Positions 1 through 7,925 of a stretch of DNA of 57,935 nt are shown here, piece by piece; within the stretch, counting starts at the first letter, position 1, and each line of letters starts with the position of its first letter. Source of the DNA: Lachnoclostridium sp. An169 (lineage in GTDB: Bacteria; Bacillota; Clostridia; Lachnospirales; Lachnospiraceae); NCBI RefSeq assembly GCF_002160525.1, contig NZ_NFKT01000030.1, forward strand, positions 1-57,935, written 5' to 3'. The notes beneath the pieces are model-generated. The model worked only from the letters and a program-made list of their open reading frames with translations, was not told where the DNA came from and did not search any database. A program made the translations under genes and the position numbers.

Positions 1-134
1 CTGCGGGTATTCCTGAATCAGTTTCAGGATCATCTCCGGCTCGTCGCAGCTTAGGAAAGCCAGCCATGCCTCCAGTTTGTTTCTGATACCATTATTGTGC
101 AGAATTTTCCGGAAGATGTCAAGCGGAACAAAAC
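1..134 (-). pseudogene. C-terminal fragment of a Rpn-family (PD-(D/E)XK putative transposase) gene, running off the window
   Basis: Read on the minus strand from about position 134 to 1, the sequence translates without a stop as a segment containing FVPLDIF, NKLEAWLAFL and ILKLIQEYP. This is the conserved C-terminal part of the Rpn recombination-promoting nuclease/putative transposase family that is multicopy in gut Clostridia. There is no start codon and no N-terminal nuclease part; the fragment begins 6 bases after the stop of the ABC permease gene. The stretch is the reverse complement of the window's last 133 bases with one mismatch (position 110; Leu to Arg). It is probably a dead remnant, but its far side lies outside the window, so the full state of this copy cannot be judged. 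Confidence 0.7.
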
Positions 135-140
135 CTCCGC

Positions 141-788
141 CTACCCGTGCCGCCTCTTATATGCCGCGCACGAGATTTTAAAACTCCCCAGCAGTATCCC
201 AACCGCCAGAAGAATCCCCACAATATGCGGCATTGCCCCGCTGAAACGGATCAGGTCGTCAGTTCCGAACAGAAAGAACAGTATGATATAAAGCGCTGCC
301 AGAACAAGGAGCGTACAGATATAGAGGACGGTTCCGCGTTTGTATCCCATAAGGAAGTATCCTGCATAGCCGACAGAGAGAAATACCAGTCCGATGATGG
401 TCCCAAGCCACAGAACGGGCAGAGCTTCCGCCATGCTGATCAATTTGAATACATACACGTAGAGCAGGAGGAACAGCAGAGAGACGAAAGCACCCATCAG
501 GGTCAGAAGGATTCCGGAAAAGTATTTGGCCAGGACAATCTCATGGACCGAAACCGGAAATGTGGTCTGTATCCGGTCAAAGCGGGCAATTTCGTCCTGC
601 TCAGTTGAGTATTCCAGTGCGGCGACGCCGAGCGAGGGCAGGGTGAGCAGTGCATTCAGGATAAAAATATATCTGGAGCGGAAGATCAAAGCGGATGCCA
701 GGATGAGCATGATGGAAAAAATCCAACTCGCCGGATGCATTTTGATGCGGAATGTCTCATAGAGATCCTTGTAGATAATGCCTTTCAT
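141..788 (-). CDS. ABC-2 type exporter, permease subunit
   Basis: A 215-residue very hydrophobic protein with about six predicted membrane spans and no ATPase motifs. It would be the membrane partner of the ATPase encoded just upstream, with which it overlaps by 4 bases, so the two are probably translationally coupled. Such permeases act as dimers with two ATPase subunits in the cytoplasmic membrane. In YtrA-controlled operons they usually export or sense cell-envelope-active peptides or antibiotics; that role is inferred from context only. It is the last gene of a five-gene minus-strand operon starting at 3669. A Rpn gene fragment begins right after its stop codon, and no terminator is visible between them. 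Confidence 0.85.
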   Translation of the reverse strand: MKGIIYKDLYETFRIKMHPASWIFSIMLILASALIFRSRYIFILNALLTLPSLGVAALEYSTEQDEIARFDRIQTTFPVSVHEIVLAKYFSGILLTLMGAFVSLLFLLLYVYVFKLISMAEALPVLWLGTIIGLVFLSVGYAGYFLMGYKRGTVLYICTLLVLAALYIILFFLFGTDDLIRFSGAMPHIVGILLAVGILLGSFKISCAAYKRRHG

Positions 789-1648
789 TTGAATGTTTCC
801 CCCTTTGTGTAAAATAGCATAATGTCCTCCACGGAAGCGTTCTCGATGGGAATGTCGTGGAAGATCCGGCGGATTTCCCGGCGGTTTTTGATAAGGACCC
901 GGTAGCTGTATTCTTCCTTCCGGTATGCCGCGATATCGTCCCGGCTTAAGCTGTCGAAAAGCTCGCGGCCGCAGCTGATGATGCCGTAGTCGCTGCGGAT
1001 CTCATCGCAGGTCATGACAAAGATCAGCTTCCCTTCATGAATGTAGGCGATGTAGTCGGCGATCTTATCCAGGTCGCTCGTGATATGGGAGGACATCAGT
1101 ACAGCGTGATCCTCATCTTCGGTAAATTCGCGCAGGATATCGAGAATGTCATCCCGGAAAACCGGATCCAGTCCGTTTGTCGCTTCATCCAGAATGAGAA
1201 GTTTCGCGTTGTGGCTCAAAGCCGCGGCAAACTTGAGCTTTACCTGCATTCCGGTGGAGAATGTCTTTATTTTTTTCTTCGGCGGAAGCGAAAATTTTTC
1301 CAGGTAGGAGAGGTATTTATCCTGATTCCACGATGCATACACGCCGGAGAGGATTTTTCCCAGGACGAGAGGGGTCAGATGCTCGTCATATCCGGCATCG
1401 CTGAAAATTGCGGAGATCCGCTCTTTGATCTCTTTCGCCTGTGTTTTCAGGTCGTATCCGAGGATACGGACCTGCTCATAATCCGAATCCGTGACGCCCA
1501 GAATGGAGTTGATGAGCGTGCTTTTCCCGGCTCCGTTTTCTCCGATCACGCCGAGGATGGTCCCGGCGGGAATGGTGAGGGAGATATGGTCAAGAACGAA
1601 ATCTTTATACCTTTTTGTGAGATTTTTTATTTCTACTGCATTTTCCAT
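785..1648 (-). CDS. ABC exporter, ATP-binding subunit
   Basis: A 287-residue ATPase that would power the permease encoded at 141-788. Visible motifs are Walker A (GENGAGKST), a signature loop in the variant form FSTGMQ, and Walker B followed by the D-loop (LLILDEATNGLD). The start is set at the ATG at 1648 because GGAGG lies 8 bases upstream; an in-frame ATG at 1672 lies inside the preceding regulator gene and has no such site. The C-terminal 90 residues after the ATPase core resemble the accessory tail of YtrB/BcrA-type exporters. The gene follows the GntR regulator by 4 bases, consistent with one transcript. Confidence 0.9.
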   Translation of the reverse strand: MENAVEIKNLTKRYKDFVLDHISLTIPAGTILGVIGENGAGKSTLINSILGVTDSDYEQVRILGYDLKTQAKEIKERISAIFSDAGYDEHLTPLVLGKILSGVYASWNQDKYLSYLEKFSLPPKKKIKTFSTGMQVKLKFAAALSHNAKLLILDEATNGLDPVFRDDILDILREFTEDEDHAVLMSSHITSDLDKIADYIAYIHEGKLIFVMTCDEIRSDYGIISCGRELFDSLSRDDIAAYRKEEYSYRVLIKNRREIRRIFHDIPIENASVEDIMLFYTKGETFK

Positions 1649-1652
1649 GCTG

Positions 1653-2027
1653 TCAGTCCTCCGAATATACAATTTCCAGTGTGTTTTTCAGATCTTCGAG
1701 GGAAAGACCGTTCTCTCTGCCGAGCGCCGCGGCGTCGGAGAGAAGGCTTTCGATCCTGCGGAGATTCTCCTCCCGGATAAAATCCTGGTTCTGGGTGGAG
1801 ACAAATGTCCCTTTGGCAGGGATGGTGACGATAAATCCGTCCCGCTGCAGATCGTCGTATGCCCGCTGTGTCGTGATGACGCTGACATGCAGGCTTTTCG
1901 CCAGTTTCCGCATGGAGGGCATGGCTTCGCCGGGTTTTAACTCCCCCTTCATGATCAGTTCCTTGATCTGTGAGGTGATCTGTTCATAGATCGGACGGTC
2001 GCTTGCGTTGCTTAAGATTATTTCCAT
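1653..2027 (-). CDS. GntR-family regulator, YtrA type
   Basis: A 124-residue protein with an N-terminal winged helix-turn-helix (IYEQITSQIKELI, then GEAMPSMRKLAKSLHVS) and a very short C-terminal part. This matches the YtrA subfamily of GntR regulators, which lack a large ligand domain and typically repress ABC exporter operons. It lies inside the operon it probably controls, between two exporter pairs. Its start overlaps the end of the upstream permease gene by 10 bases. The palindrome CTGTAC-N11-GTACAG over the operon promoter (3751-3773) is the best candidate binding site. The inducer is unknown; cell-wall antibiotics are known inducers for relatives. Confidence 0.9.
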   Translation of the reverse strand: MEIILSNASDRPIYEQITSQIKELIMKGELKPGEAMPSMRKLAKSLHVSVITTQRAYDDLQRDGFIVTIPAKGTFVSTQNQDFIREENLRRIESLLSDAAALGRENGLSLEDLKNTLEIVYSED

Positions 2028-2821
2028 GCCATCACCCGGCTTTCCGACTCGAATCCGTTCCTGCGGTAAAGGAGCAGGAAAATGACGACGGAGACGAGAA
2101 ACTCTGCTGCGAGGATCAGGACGCCTTTCATATCAATCACTGCTGTGCCGCTGCCGATGTTCGCAATGGCTTCGGAGACGATCCCGGTGAAGAAAAATCC
2201 GGATATCTTTTCCAGAGTCTCGTTCAGGTAAGAGAACATGGGAATCATCATGAAGATGAGCAGGGCGGGGGTGGTCATCGTGCCTGCGGACATCTGGTTT
2301 CTGGCAAAGATTCCGAAGATCATGCCGATCACCGCGCCGGTTGCCGAACTGACCAGAGTGATCAGCACATAGCTGACCCATCCGGCGGCGTTCATGGAAA
2401 ATCCGCTCAGGAAAACGCAGAGCACATTGACGATCGTTGTCATGGCGATCACCGGAATCAGGCTGCCCAGGAAAAATTCCATTCCGCTGACCGAGGATGT
2501 CATCAGTGTGCGCAGCGTGTTTTTCTCTTTTTCTTCCGCCAGAGACGCCGCCACACAGTAGATCCCGGTCATGCAGATATTCATAAGTACGCCCAGGGAC
2601 AGGGCATAGGCGCTCATGTCCACAGCTCCTTCTGAGATGGTGTCATAGATGACCTTCATCAGGTAAGTAAACCCAAGTGAAAAAACGGGCATGATGATGA
2701 AGTTCTTGCTGAACAGTGTTTTCCATTTCACTTCCATGATGGCGGTGAGTTTCCTTAAATGTACATTTTTAAAACTTTTGTTTCCCAACAGATTATTTGC
2801 AGCTGACTGGTTGTTTTTCAT
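2018..2821 (-). CDS. ABC-2 type exporter, permease subunit
   Basis: A 267-residue integral membrane protein with roughly six hydrophobic segments and a cytoplasmic loop containing EEKEKNTLRTLMTSSVSG, the short conserved stretch found in ABC-2/NatB-type permeases. It overlaps the upstream ATPase gene by 4 bases and the downstream GntR gene by 10 bases, so it belongs to the same tightly packed operon. It should pair with the ATPase at 2818-3669 rather than with the second pair downstream, giving two complete half-transporters in one operon. The substrate cannot be read from the sequence. Confidence 0.85.
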   Translation of the reverse strand: MKNNQSAANNLLGNKSFKNVHLRKLTAIMEVKWKTLFSKNFIIMPVFSLGFTYLMKVIYDTISEGAVDMSAYALSLGVLMNICMTGIYCVAASLAEEKEKNTLRTLMTSSVSGMEFFLGSLIPVIAMTTIVNVLCVFLSGFSMNAAGWVSYVLITLVSSATGAVIGMIFGIFARNQMSAGTMTTPALLIFMMIPMFSYLNETLEKISGFFFTGIVSEAIANIGSGTAVIDMKGVLILAAEFLVSVVIFLLLYRRNGFESESRVMAWK

Positions 2822-3669
2822 TGCAGTTCCCTCCCTGTGACTTCCAGAAATACAGTTTCCAGTGTGGGCTCGCAGGAGTGGATTGTCTCGATCTCGTTCT
2901 CCTCAAGCCAGTGTGAGATTTTCCCCGCATTTTCCGGGGAGTGCGTCAGTGTGTGGCGGACGCCGCCTTTCAGCTGCACCCGGTAACGCTTGACCTGATT
3001 GTATTTGAGGCAGATCTCTTCCGGCGTGCCGTACTCCACAATGACACCCTCATTTAACAGAGCCACATGGTCGCAGAGTTTTGTGGCTTCCTCCATATTG
3101 TGGGTGGTGAGGAAGATCGCCATACCCTCCTCTTTTAATTCCAGAAGGAGACGGTGTACTTCCAGGGCTGTGGTCGGATCCAGCCCGCTGGTCGGTTCGT
3201 CGAGGAAGAGGATCTTCGGGCGGTGCAGGATAGCCCGGGCAAGGATGAGCCTCTGGGTCTGACCTTTGGAAAGCTTTCCGGCGGGCTGTTTCTTCTGCTC
3301 TTCCAGACCGATCCGCTTCAGCAGGGGATCGATGGAGGAGAGGGGCGCGCCAAGCAGACGGGCAAAATATTTCAGATTGTCATATACAGTCATCCGCTCA
3401 TAGACGCCGCTGGTGTCCGTGACGATGCCGATCTGTTCATAGAGGGATTCGTCGATCCGGCTGCAGTCGGTTCCGAGGATCCGGACCGTGCCGGAGTCGG
3501 GTTTAAGCTGTCCGGTGAGGATCTTGATCGTGGTAGTCTTCCCGGCGCCGCTTGGCCCTAAGAACCCGAGGATCTCGCCCCTGTGTAGGATGGCGTTTAC
3601 GTCTTTTAAGACTTCTTTCCGGGCAAATTTTTTTGATAAGTGCGAAACAGTGATATATTCCTGGTTCAT
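2818..3669 (-). CDS. ABC exporter, ATP-binding subunit (first gene of operon)
   Basis: A 283-residue ATPase with Walker A GPSGAGKTT, signature LSKGQTQR and Walker B ILFLDEPTSGLD, followed by an H-loop (TTHNMEEA). The arrangement is that of multidrug/bacitracin-type exporters of the CcmA/NatA group. A ribosome site AAAGGAG lies 8 bases before the ATG at 3669. The leader in front holds an 18-base tandem repeat, and the promoter with its palindrome lies at 3751-3800. It is the first of five cotranscribed genes: ATPase, permease, GntR, ATPase, permease. Confidence 0.9.
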   Translation of the reverse strand: MNQEYITVSHLSKKFARKEVLKDVNAILHRGEILGFLGPSGAGKTTTIKILTGQLKPDSGTVRILGTDCSRIDESLYEQIGIVTDTSGVYERMTVYDNLKYFARLLGAPLSSIDPLLKRIGLEEQKKQPAGKLSKGQTQRLILARAILHRPKILFLDEPTSGLDPTTALEVHRLLLELKEEGMAIFLTTHNMEEATKLCDHVALLNEGVIVEYGTPEEICLKYNQVKRYRVQLKGGVRHTLTHSPENAGKISHWLEENEIETIHSCEPTLETVFLEVTGRELQ

Positions 3670-3692
3670 GGTTCGTCTCCTTTCAAAAGGGA

Positions 3693-3738
3693 TTCTGATA
3701 TCAAAAGAGTTTCTGATATCAAAAGGGTTTTGATATGT
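3693..3738 (-). repeat. 18-bp tandem repeat in the leader of the ABC/GntR operon
   Basis: Two adjacent copies of an 18-base unit (TTCTGATATCAAAAGRGT, at 3693-3710 and 3711-3728) differ by one base. They are flanked by partial copies on both sides (TTTCAAAAGG at 3681 and TTTTGATATG at 3729). On the minus strand they fall between the promoter and the ribosome binding site of the first ATPase gene, so they would be transcribed in the leader. Their function is unknown. Confidence 0.7.
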
Positions 3739-3750
3739 GATTTGTAACTA

Positions 3751-3800
3751 CTGTACTTATCTGACATGTACAGGTTATCATATATTGCATATACTGTCAA
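3751..3800 (-). promoter_or_regulatory. Promoter and probable GntR operator of the ABC exporter operon
   Basis: On the minus strand there is TTGACA (3795-3800), a 17-base spacer and TAACCT (3772-3777). A perfect inverted repeat CTGTAC-N11-GTACAG (3751-3773) begins on the -10 element and runs over the expected start of transcription. That is a classic repressor position. The repressor is most simply the YtrA-type GntR protein encoded in the same operon. The palindrome and promoter are seen; the binding is inferred. Confidence 0.65.
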
Positions 3801-3901
3801 TATCTAATATATACAGTTTTTGAAATTTTTCTGATTTTCTTGAAAAGCTTTTCCACCCGTGATACCATGAGAGAAAACAGGGCAGAAAGGCAGGTGAAAA
3901 T

Positions 3902-5611
3902 ATGGCGAGGACAGTGGGCATTGGTCTGCAGGATTTTGAAAAGATAAGAAAAGAAAACATATTTCTCGTTGACAAGACAGAATTTATAAGACAGTGGTGG
4001 GAGAAGAAGGATGATGTGACGCTGATCACACGTCCGAGACGTTTCGGGAAAACACTGACAATGAGTATGGTGGAGCAGTTTTTTTCTACGGAATATGCCG
4101 GAACGGATATTTTTGCAGGAATGAACATCTGGAATTATGAAGAGTACCGAAGTCTTCAGGGAACGTATCCGGTGATTGCACTTAGCTTTTCCAGTGTGAA
4201 AGAAAACTCTTATATTGAAGTAAAAAGGAAGATCTGCAGGCTGATTCAGCTTTTATACCGAAAGTACAGTTTTCTGCTTGAAAAGGATTTCCTCACACCG
4301 GGCGAAAGGGAGGATTTTCAGAGGGTCTCAGCCGATATGCAGGATTATGAGGCATCTCTGTCCCTTCTGCAGCTGTCGGGATATCTTTACCGCTATTATG
4401 GAAAAAGGGTTATCATTCTGCTGGATGAATATGATACCCCTCTTCAGGAAGCTTATGAGAACGGATACTGGGATGAGCTGACCGCGTTTGTGCGGAGCCT
4501 GTTTAATGCCACGTTTAAGGATAACCGGTATCTCGAGCGTGCAATTATGACCGGTATCACCAGAGTAAGTAAGGAGTCAATTTTTTCAGACCTTAATAAT
4601 CTTGAGGTGGTGACAGCAACCTCAAGGAAATATGCGGATACGTTTGGATTTACAGAAAGAGAAGTGGACGCAGCTCTTGCGGAATATGGGCTCGAGGACC
4701 GGAAAGAGGAAGTAAAGCGGTGGTACGATGGCTTCCGTTTTGGCGACCTGGATGGAATATATAATCCCTGGTCTGTCATTAATTTTCTGGACAAAAAGAC
4801 AGTCGGACCGTACTGGACCCATACGAGCAGCAATACTCTGATTGCCAGAGTAATTCAGAAAGGAACAAGGCAGGTAAAGGAGACATTTGAAAAATTACTT
4901 GCAGGCGGGACGATCACGACAGAAATTGACGAGCAGATTATCTATGATCAGCTGGATCTGGATGAAAATGCAGTGTGGAGCCTGATGCTTGCCTCGGGGT
5001 ATCTGAAAGTGGACGCTGTGGAAGCCGAAGAGAAAGACTATGGAGACTGGAAACAGATATACAGACTGCGGGTTACAAATTTTGAAGTCAGAGTAATGCT
5101 GCGCGGCATGGTGAGGGAATGGTTCGCATCGGCTGCATCGAGCTACAATGGTTTCGTTCAGGCGCTGCTTGATGATGATATCGAGGCGATGAACGTATAT
5201 ATGAACCGTGTTGCTCTTGCAACATTCAGTTATTTTGACAGCGGAAGCAGTTCGGTGGAAGGAAATGAACCGGAACGCTTTTATCATGGTTTTGTGCTCG
5301 GTCTGATAGTGGATCTGGAAGACCGTTATATAATAATGTCAAACAGAGAAAGCGGGTTTGGCAGATATGACGTTATGATGGAGCCGAAAGATCCCGAAGA
5401 TCCGGCAATCCTCATGGAATTCAAGGTCCAGGGCACAAAGGAAAAGGATCTTTGCGAGACAGTACAGGCAGCTCTCTGCCAGATCCGGGAGAAGGGGTAT
5501 CGGGCAGGACTTCTGGCAAAAGGATTTTCTCCGGAGCAGATCCGCGAGTACGGATTCGCCTTCCAGGGGAAGAAGGTACTGATCGGTGAAAAGACAAATG
5601 AAAAGAGTTAA
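3902..5611 (+). CDS. AAA-ATPase-like protein with C-terminal PD-(D/E)XK nuclease-like domain
   Basis: A 569-residue protein of the widespread 'AAA-ATPase-like plus PDDEXK' family (formerly DUF1703). The N-terminal half has the characteristic degenerate P-loop RPRRFGKT (residues 44-51) and a Walker B/sensor-like IILLDEYDTPL (about 170-180). The C-terminal third contains the nuclease-like core ending in AILMEFKVQ, with the Glu and Lys of the fold. These genes are multicopy in gut Clostridia and Bacteroidetes; their function is not established, though nucleic-acid processing or mobile-element ancestry has been suggested. It stands alone, between a divergent operon and a stem-loop at 5641-5713. 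A short ribosome site (AGGTGA) precedes the ATG. Confidence 0.85.
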   Translation: MARTVGIGLQDFEKIRKENIFLVDKTEFIRQWWEKKDDVTLITRPRRFGKTLTMSMVEQFFSTEYAGTDIFAGMNIWNYEEYRSLQGTYPVIALSFSSVKENSYIEVKRKICRLIQLLYRKYSFLLEKDFLTPGEREDFQRVSADMQDYEASLSLLQLSGYLYRYYGKRVIILLDEYDTPLQEAYENGYWDELTAFVRSLFNATFKDNRYLERAIMTGITRVSKESIFSDLNNLEVVTATSRKYADTFGFTEREVDAALAEYGLEDRKEEVKRWYDGFRFGDLDGIYNPWSVINFLDKKTVGPYWTHTSSNTLIARVIQKGTRQVKETFEKLLAGGTITTEIDEQIIYDQLDLDENAVWSLMLASGYLKVDAVEAEEKDYGDWKQIYRLRVTNFEVRVMLRGMVREWFASAASSYNGFVQALLDDDIEAMNVYMNRVALATFSYFDSGSSSVEGNEPERFYHGFVLGLIVDLEDRYIIMSNRESGFGRYDVMMEPKDPEDPAILMEFKVQGTKEKDLCETVQAALCQIREKGYRAGLLAKGFSPEQIREYGFAFQGKKVLIGEKTNEKS

Positions 5612-5640
5612 AGCAGGATAAAAAATAAAAGCGGTAAAAG

Positions 5641-5713
5641 AAGCGTATCACTGAAGGAAAACAGACCACCTGAACGGCGGCTTATTCCCTCTATGATACG
5701 CCTCTTTATTTTT
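5641..5713 (+). terminator. Stem-loop terminator after the AAA/PDDEXK gene
   Basis: GCGTATCA at 5643 pairs with TGATACGC at 5694, and a T-rich tail (CTCTTTATTTTT) follows. The loop is long (about 43 bases) and may hold further pairing. The same arm sequence GCGTATCA forms the terminator at 13234-13289. Confidence 0.6.
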
Positions 5714-5751
5714 ACCATATGAAAACGGGCTGAATTATTACATGTATCAGT

Positions 5752-6321
5752 TTACTCCATGAACTTTTTCCCGCTGCTCCATGCCTGTCCGACTTTCTCG
5801 CCGATCTTGTAGTATCCGCTCTGGAACTGGTCGAACACAAAAGCATTCAGCTTTGTGGGATCTACATTCCCATTTTCATCCAGTACCTTCTCATCGGCAA
5901 TCACATTTACGATCTCACCGAGAACACGGAAACCGCCTGCATCGTGCTGCAGCTCTGCAACTTTACACTCCAGTGTCAGCGGAAATTCCTCCACTACCGG
6001 AGCGTCCACGTTTTTGCTCTTTACAGCGTGGAGTCCGCTGCGCTCGAATTTGTCCTCCATCTTGTTCCCGCTTGCAATGCCGAAAAAGTCTGCCTCTGCC
6101 AGATGGTCCACGTCTGCGATGCTCAGGGTAAAGGCACCGCGCTCCTTGATATTCTTTGAGGTTTTGTGGGACTCTGTGATATTCAGGGCAACCATATTGT
6201 TTGCGCTGATTCCGCCCCATGCCATGTTCATTACGTCTACCGTATCATTCTCGCCGTATGTAGCGATCATCAGTACCGGCATCGGAAATACAAAAGGTTT
6301 TACTCCAAGGTCTTTTTTCAT
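5752..6321 (-). CDS. Flavin reductase-like (flavoredoxin-type) FMN-binding protein
   Basis: A 189-residue protein of the flavin reductase-like split-barrel family. It starts with the family pattern FPMPVLMIATYG and then has NMAWGG and a Thr/Ser-rich FMN-binding stretch around SHKTSKNIKE. Such proteins bind FMN and pass electrons between reduced nicotinamide or iron-sulfur partners and a flavin acceptor in the cytoplasm. GGAGG lies 7 bases before the start. It is single, between a terminator and an AraC regulator gene, so no pathway can be assigned. A second, distinct member of the family is encoded at 15939-16586. Confidence 0.85.
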   Translation of the reverse strand: MKKDLGVKPFVFPMPVLMIATYGENDTVDVMNMAWGGISANNMVALNITESHKTSKNIKERGAFTLSIADVDHLAEADFFGIASGNKMEDKFERSGLHAVKSKNVDAPVVEEFPLTLECKVAELQHDAGGFRVLGEIVNVIADEKVLDENGNVDPTKLNAFVFDQFQSGYYKIGEKVGQAWSSGKKFME

Positions 6322-6462
6322 GACGATTCCTCCATTCGATCAAACATTTTCTGAAATATTTCCTGCAGAAAAAAACACATTTTCTGATAGCAATGCGTTC
6401 TGCATTAATAATAATATTCCCATACCGGTCAAATTACAAGTACGGACATTTTTGTAAGATAC

Positions 6463-7740
6463 TTACCTTAAGGTAAGCTGCTCCCGATACTCCCTGGGGG
6501 TCATGCCCGTAAGTTTATGAAAGACAGCAGTGAAGCGGCTGGGTGTCGAGAAAGACAGAGACGCCGCAATATCTGATACCGGACGGCGGGTATCGGCAAG
6601 GAGCAGCTTTGCCCGTTCCACTTTCTGCTGCCGGATGTAATCTCCGATGCCGCTGCCTGTCTCTTTGCGGAACAGGGAGGAGATATAGTAACCGGAATAG
6701 CCTGATTTCTCTGCGAGTTCACGGATCGTCAGGGGACTCTCGACATTGCTTTCTATCAGATCCAGGCATGCCCGGACGGGAGCGGAGAATTCTTTTGTCT
6801 GTCGGTGTCTGTGGACACGGCGGATATAATCCTCCTGCATGGTCTGCATGATCAGGAAGGTCTCGGGGATGCTCTGGGCGGACTCCACGGACTGGATGTA
6901 ATAATCGGAGATGGTAAGCGCCAGATCTCGGGAGAGACCGCCGCGGATGGCCGCCCTGGAGAAGAGGGTAACTGCGGTGATGACCTCGTTTTTGGACTGG
7001 CGCAGGGAGTTTCCGGACGCCATTTCCCCGACAATGCCGTGGGAAAAAGAGGCGGACTCAAGGATATTTTTATAATTCAGATTTCCCTCCTCGATCAGAT
7101 TCAGGAGAAGAGCCTCGTATGCACCGCCGCCATGAGGGGACTCACCGGTGTCTGTTTCCACGGAAGAAATGCCGTTTTTCCGCGCACCCTTTTTGGAAAC
7201 AGCGTCTTTCCTGAGCGCATTATAACCGGGATCAACAGGGACAACTGCAATATCGGATATGGATATCCGTCTGCCGGACAGGCAGCAGTGCAGCATTGTG
7301 CCAAACTGCAGGAAAGAGGTCTGGGTGATGACGGGCAGATCTCTCAGGCGGCTTACAAGTTCCCTGCGGAAACGGACGGGAATTTCCGCTTTCGTCACGG
7401 CCTGGCGGATAAGGCTCTCTGCCTGGACAGAGAAAAAGACCGGACCGAGGACATAAATGTCTGTGAGCGTGTCCTTTTCCGTCTCTCCACAGCAGTGCGG
7501 GGCAGCGATCCAGAGCAGATGGAGTTCGTTGCCGACCAGAACGGGAAACCGGCTGTCCCGGCAGTGTTCAAGAGCCTGCTTTCCGGCGTTCCCCTGAGAG
7601 AATACGGGCTCCCAGTATTCAGGATCCGGGCAGGATGTGCCGGCCGGCTTAAGATCCGGGCTGTAGTGCCACACAAAAAGATTCTTGATACAGGACATCA
7701 TTTCCGTAAAGACAGAGACTTTTGACGTTTCGTCCCACAT
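6463..7740 (-). CDS. AraC-family regulator, probable activator of the divergent GH3 gene
   Basis: A 425-residue protein with a C-terminal pair of AraC helix-turn-helix motifs (IRELAEKSGYSGYYISSLFR, then SDIAASLSFSTPSRFTAVF). A long N-terminal sensor region is shared with the regulator at 16603-17847: both have a CPDxE-like start, an LGP-F segment and the pattern GGLS-x9-Y-x2-QSVE. The sensor resembles no small-ligand domain I can name with certainty. It is transcribed away from the GH3 gene at 7926, with 185 bases between, so local control of that gene is likely. A variable linker of about 40 residues (around 175-215) looks unstructured. Confidence 0.85.
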   Translation of the reverse strand: MWDETSKVSVFTEMMSCIKNLFVWHYSPDLKPAGTSCPDPEYWEPVFSQGNAGKQALEHCRDSRFPVLVGNELHLLWIAAPHCCGETEKDTLTDIYVLGPVFFSVQAESLIRQAVTKAEIPVRFRRELVSRLRDLPVITQTSFLQFGTMLHCCLSGRRISISDIAVVPVDPGYNALRKDAVSKKGARKNGISSVETDTGESPHGGGAYEALLLNLIEEGNLNYKNILESASFSHGIVGEMASGNSLRQSKNEVITAVTLFSRAAIRGGLSRDLALTISDYYIQSVESAQSIPETFLIMQTMQEDYIRRVHRHRQTKEFSAPVRACLDLIESNVESPLTIRELAEKSGYSGYYISSLFRKETGSGIGDYIRQQKVERAKLLLADTRRPVSDIAASLSFSTPSRFTAVFHKLTGMTPREYREQLTLR

Positions 7741-7925
7741 GGTATCACCTCCCTGACTGTATATAGTAGAGTATAATCCGGAAAGGGGAAAAAATCCAGA
7801 ATGTTTTTACAAAAGCAGACAGTTTTCCTTAAAATGGGATAACGGGAAGATGCGGTTTCATGATATAACAGACATATAGGAAATCACTCATAAGAAAATG
7901 TGGAATCATTCGAGGAGGAAAGGAC

